A stretch of DNA of 64,000 nucleotides. It comes from Lonicera japonica. Its lineage: Eukaryota > Streptophyta > Magnoliopsida > Dipsacales > Caprifoliaceae. Below the pieces are notes generated by a model. That model did not search any database and had not been told where the DNA came from. It was given only the letters and a program-made list of their open reading frames with translations. Position 1 is the stretch's first letter. Each line of letters starts with the position of its first letter. The stretch is taken from assembly GCA_021464415.1 (NCBI GenBank), contig JAKCWG010000011.1, positions 1 through 64,000 of the forward strand. Direction: 5' to 3'. Positions 61,990-64,000 of this stretch are shown here, in pieces. Made by a program: the position numbers and the translations under genes.

Positions 61990-62734
61990 TGTAACGCCCC
62001 ATATCTTCCTATTTGTCAGAATCCTGATACAGGTCGTACGTAAGGCATAAGTGGACTTTAGATAGCCACATTTTACTCCGAAAGGATCGGAATGGTTCTA
62101 AGACTTCCAAAAGTTACATTAATATATTTAAGCATGTTAGAATAACCGTAAGTCATTTCAGGTGGTTCGAGTCGAAATTCGGATGTAGATTGCAAGTTTT
62201 CAATTTACCCGACTTCACAATTTTTTGTTAACTTGGAGGAAGCGTAACTCCTTCGTTCCTCGTCAAATTGAGTTTTTGTTTGTGTAGGACCCTAGATTTT
62301 TAGGCAATCTACAACTTTTGTGTTTCATCCAAAGGCAAATTTGGACCTTGCAGTCCTTAGATAAAGGACTGGGTTATATAACTGTTTGGTTTCTTTTATC
62401 GTATTATAAATGGATTATGACTTTGATCAAAGATTTGTAAAGTAAACTTGTATAAATAGTTTTTCATATATGTGGTGTAAATTTAAAATGTGGAGTCGTT
62501 GGTGTTGTTTTTGTATGAAAATGGTTTTAAATTTAATAGGGCGGATTGTTGTATAAACAGACTCCAAATGCCGAAATTTTCTAAAAACGGGATTTTTATT
62601 AATCGCTCTTTATCTGAGATTACTTTTTTTAAAAAATTGAAAATTTTACATTTTGAACCCGCCGTCGTGCACGTTGCCCATGATTAACCAGATCCCGGAT
62701 GTGAAAATCTCAAAACGGGATTCTCGGCGTCACA
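61990..62734 (+). repeat. 3' LTR of the plus-strand element, internally deleted
   Basis: Starts TGTAACGCCCCATATC right after the polypurine tract and ends CGGCGTCACA. Only 745 bp: the first ~350 bases are LTR start and the last ~390 match the 57340-57732 LTR end. The junction near 62342-62350 (GGACCTTGCAGTCC) marks a deletion of the LTR middle. Confidence 0.8.
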
Positions 62735-63041
62735 AGAAGAGTCTCAAATATGCCAGGTTAAGCAATCCTAAAACCTTCTCCACTACTTCCAAAGTGGACT
62801 CGATCCTGATCTGAACACTCACTATGGAAGAAAGAATAGCATATACATTACTAGGACGAGACTTCTTAAGGGTAAGAATGAGTGATAAGCAGAGACTATG
62901 TGTATGATAAATAAGTATAAGGGCATCCAATGTGAAGTTAGACAAGACTCTTTAAGACTATATCTTCCATACCTATCTATATTGCATATCTACCCTTGAA
63001 TCCCCACCAAGAAAATCAAACCTATTGCTCTGATACCAACT
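62735..63041 (-). other. 5' internal end of a minus-strand element, with intact PBS
   Basis: On the minus strand TGGTATCAGAGC (63027-63038) is a full 12-base match to the initiator-Met primer complement, two to four bases after the LTR at 63042. The leader then reads into sequence related to 57733 onward. It stops abruptly at 62734, so the rest of this element is missing here. A 71-codon minus frame at 62730-62945 is unsupported. Confidence 0.75.
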
Positions 63042-64000
63042 TGTGATGCCCCGAATCCCATTCTGAGATTTTCACCTTCGAGACCCGGTTAATCACGTTG
63101 TCGTATGCGACGACGGGTGTGAATTATAAAGGAAAAAATATTAAATCCATTTAAAAAAAAAAATTGACATGTGGAGTTTGTAAAATACGATATCCGCCCT
63201 ATAATAAAAAGAACAATCTCTGTTCAATCATTTCACAAACAACCATTAAGTAAAAATACTCCACATCTGATACACTTTATCAAAGTCCGTTTAAGTATAA
63301 GTTTATACAACAGTCCCAAATCCTTTTAAATAAATACAGGTATCTTAAAGTGTAATATAAAGACATGAATATCCTAGTCCTTAACTAAAGGACTACAAAG
63401 CTGGTAAAGGACATCAGAGCTTTTATGGACATACAGCGCGTGCGACCCTCGAGTATGGACATGCAAAAACTGTTAAAAATTAAGTAATTAGCAAATCCGG
63501 GCTCAGTGGGAACTATGAGGGTTTATACAAAAGATAAGGTTTTCCACATGAAAGCGTAGGTAACTTATATATATATAAGGAAAATAGGTAGGTTGCTTAA
63601 TACAATTATATGGAAACCTTACTATGCAATTTACCCTGTATGTGTGTGCCAGATCCGACTAAACCTTTTATTCTAAATATAGGAAACTATTCTTCTTTAC
63701 TAATCATTCTCGTGTCTAGATCTCATCATATAGCATTCTACATTGTAAGCATTCTAAGGGTTTGCACATTATAAGTATCAATCTATTTTGATGTACTAGT
63801 ATTGTAACTACAGTCAGTAATTGTTCTCAGTTACCCAACAGTGTATAAGGTATGATCATTTCCTAAGCCAAGTATTTTAGTTATCACTTTGTTTATAGTA
63901 CATTAAGTCATCCACGCCTCGCTTACTATAAGGTATCTCATCAATTATAAAATATAACAGAATATGTATACATACATACATAATCACATAACACTGATAT
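63042..64000 (-). repeat. 5' LTR of the minus-strand element, runs off the window
   Basis: TGTGATGCCCCGAATCCC is the complement of the LTR end at 62734, and ATTTTCACCTTCGAGACCCG matches it further. GGGCTCAGTGGGAACTATGA near 63500 is the family motif. The LTR start lies beyond the window. Confidence 0.8.

Overview
This window is nuclear DNA of a flowering plant, probably a eudicot. It is AT-rich and made almost entirely of transposable elements: long-LTR Ty3/gypsy chromoviruses, a CACTA (En/Spm) DNA transposon, SINE-like units and foldback elements. I see no intact host gene, no true tRNA or rRNA gene, no CRISPR array and no bacterial-type feature. Every coding region I can support belongs to a mobile element, and most are broken.

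Layout. Bases 1-1090 hold LTR-like fragments, two of them arranged tail to tail. Bases 1162-11082 hold a decayed CACTA element on the + strand: a TNP2-type transposase pseudogene, then a second, TNPA/Transposase_24-like pseudogene, then a dense subterminal repeat array ending in TAGTG at 11082. A minus-oriented solo LTR (4951-7799, target duplication CTACT) is inserted in it. From 11083 to 15906 there is unclassified DNA with SINE-like units and local duplications. Bases 15907-23330 are LTR pieces: a solo LTR (TCTAT duplication), an opposed LTR copy and a Tekay LTR fragment. From 23330 to 29390 lie gene-fragment-like blocks and two LTR-like regions. Bases 29388-35055 form a very large imperfect inverted repeat carrying mirrored SINE copies; its right arm holds a TIR element and a 1.6-kb foldback element with mirrored arrays of about 52-bp units.

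Bases 35471-64000 are a nest of LTR retrotransposons. A plus-strand, long-LTR, non-autonomous element (right part of the 5' LTR 56774-57732, internal part 57733-61989, 3' LTR 61990-62734) is interrupted twice. A complete but inactivated Tekay/Del-type chromovirus on the minus strand (39947-56768, TSD AGCAT) split its 5' LTR side, and a solo LTR (59086-61926) split its internal part. The Tekay element's own 3' LTR was then invaded by a younger, nearly intact CRM-like chromovirus on the + strand (41812-48782, TSD AATTC). Another minus-strand element of the plus-strand family begins at 63042 and runs off the window.

The CRM-like element is the only one with near-complete proteins: gag-protease, and reverse transcriptase/RNase H/integrase with the catalytic residues present. 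It has a frameshift between the two reading frames, and a second lesion in the 3' LTR cuts short the C-terminal integrase tail that the 5' LTR copy still encodes. The Tekay polyprotein keeps one frame throughout but has ten premature stops and a lost integrase catalytic residue. I found no previously undescribed biological system. The best leads are the giant mirrored inverted repeat, the mirrored foldback arrays, and a sequence module shared by otherwise different LTR families. All alignments and counts were made by eye.
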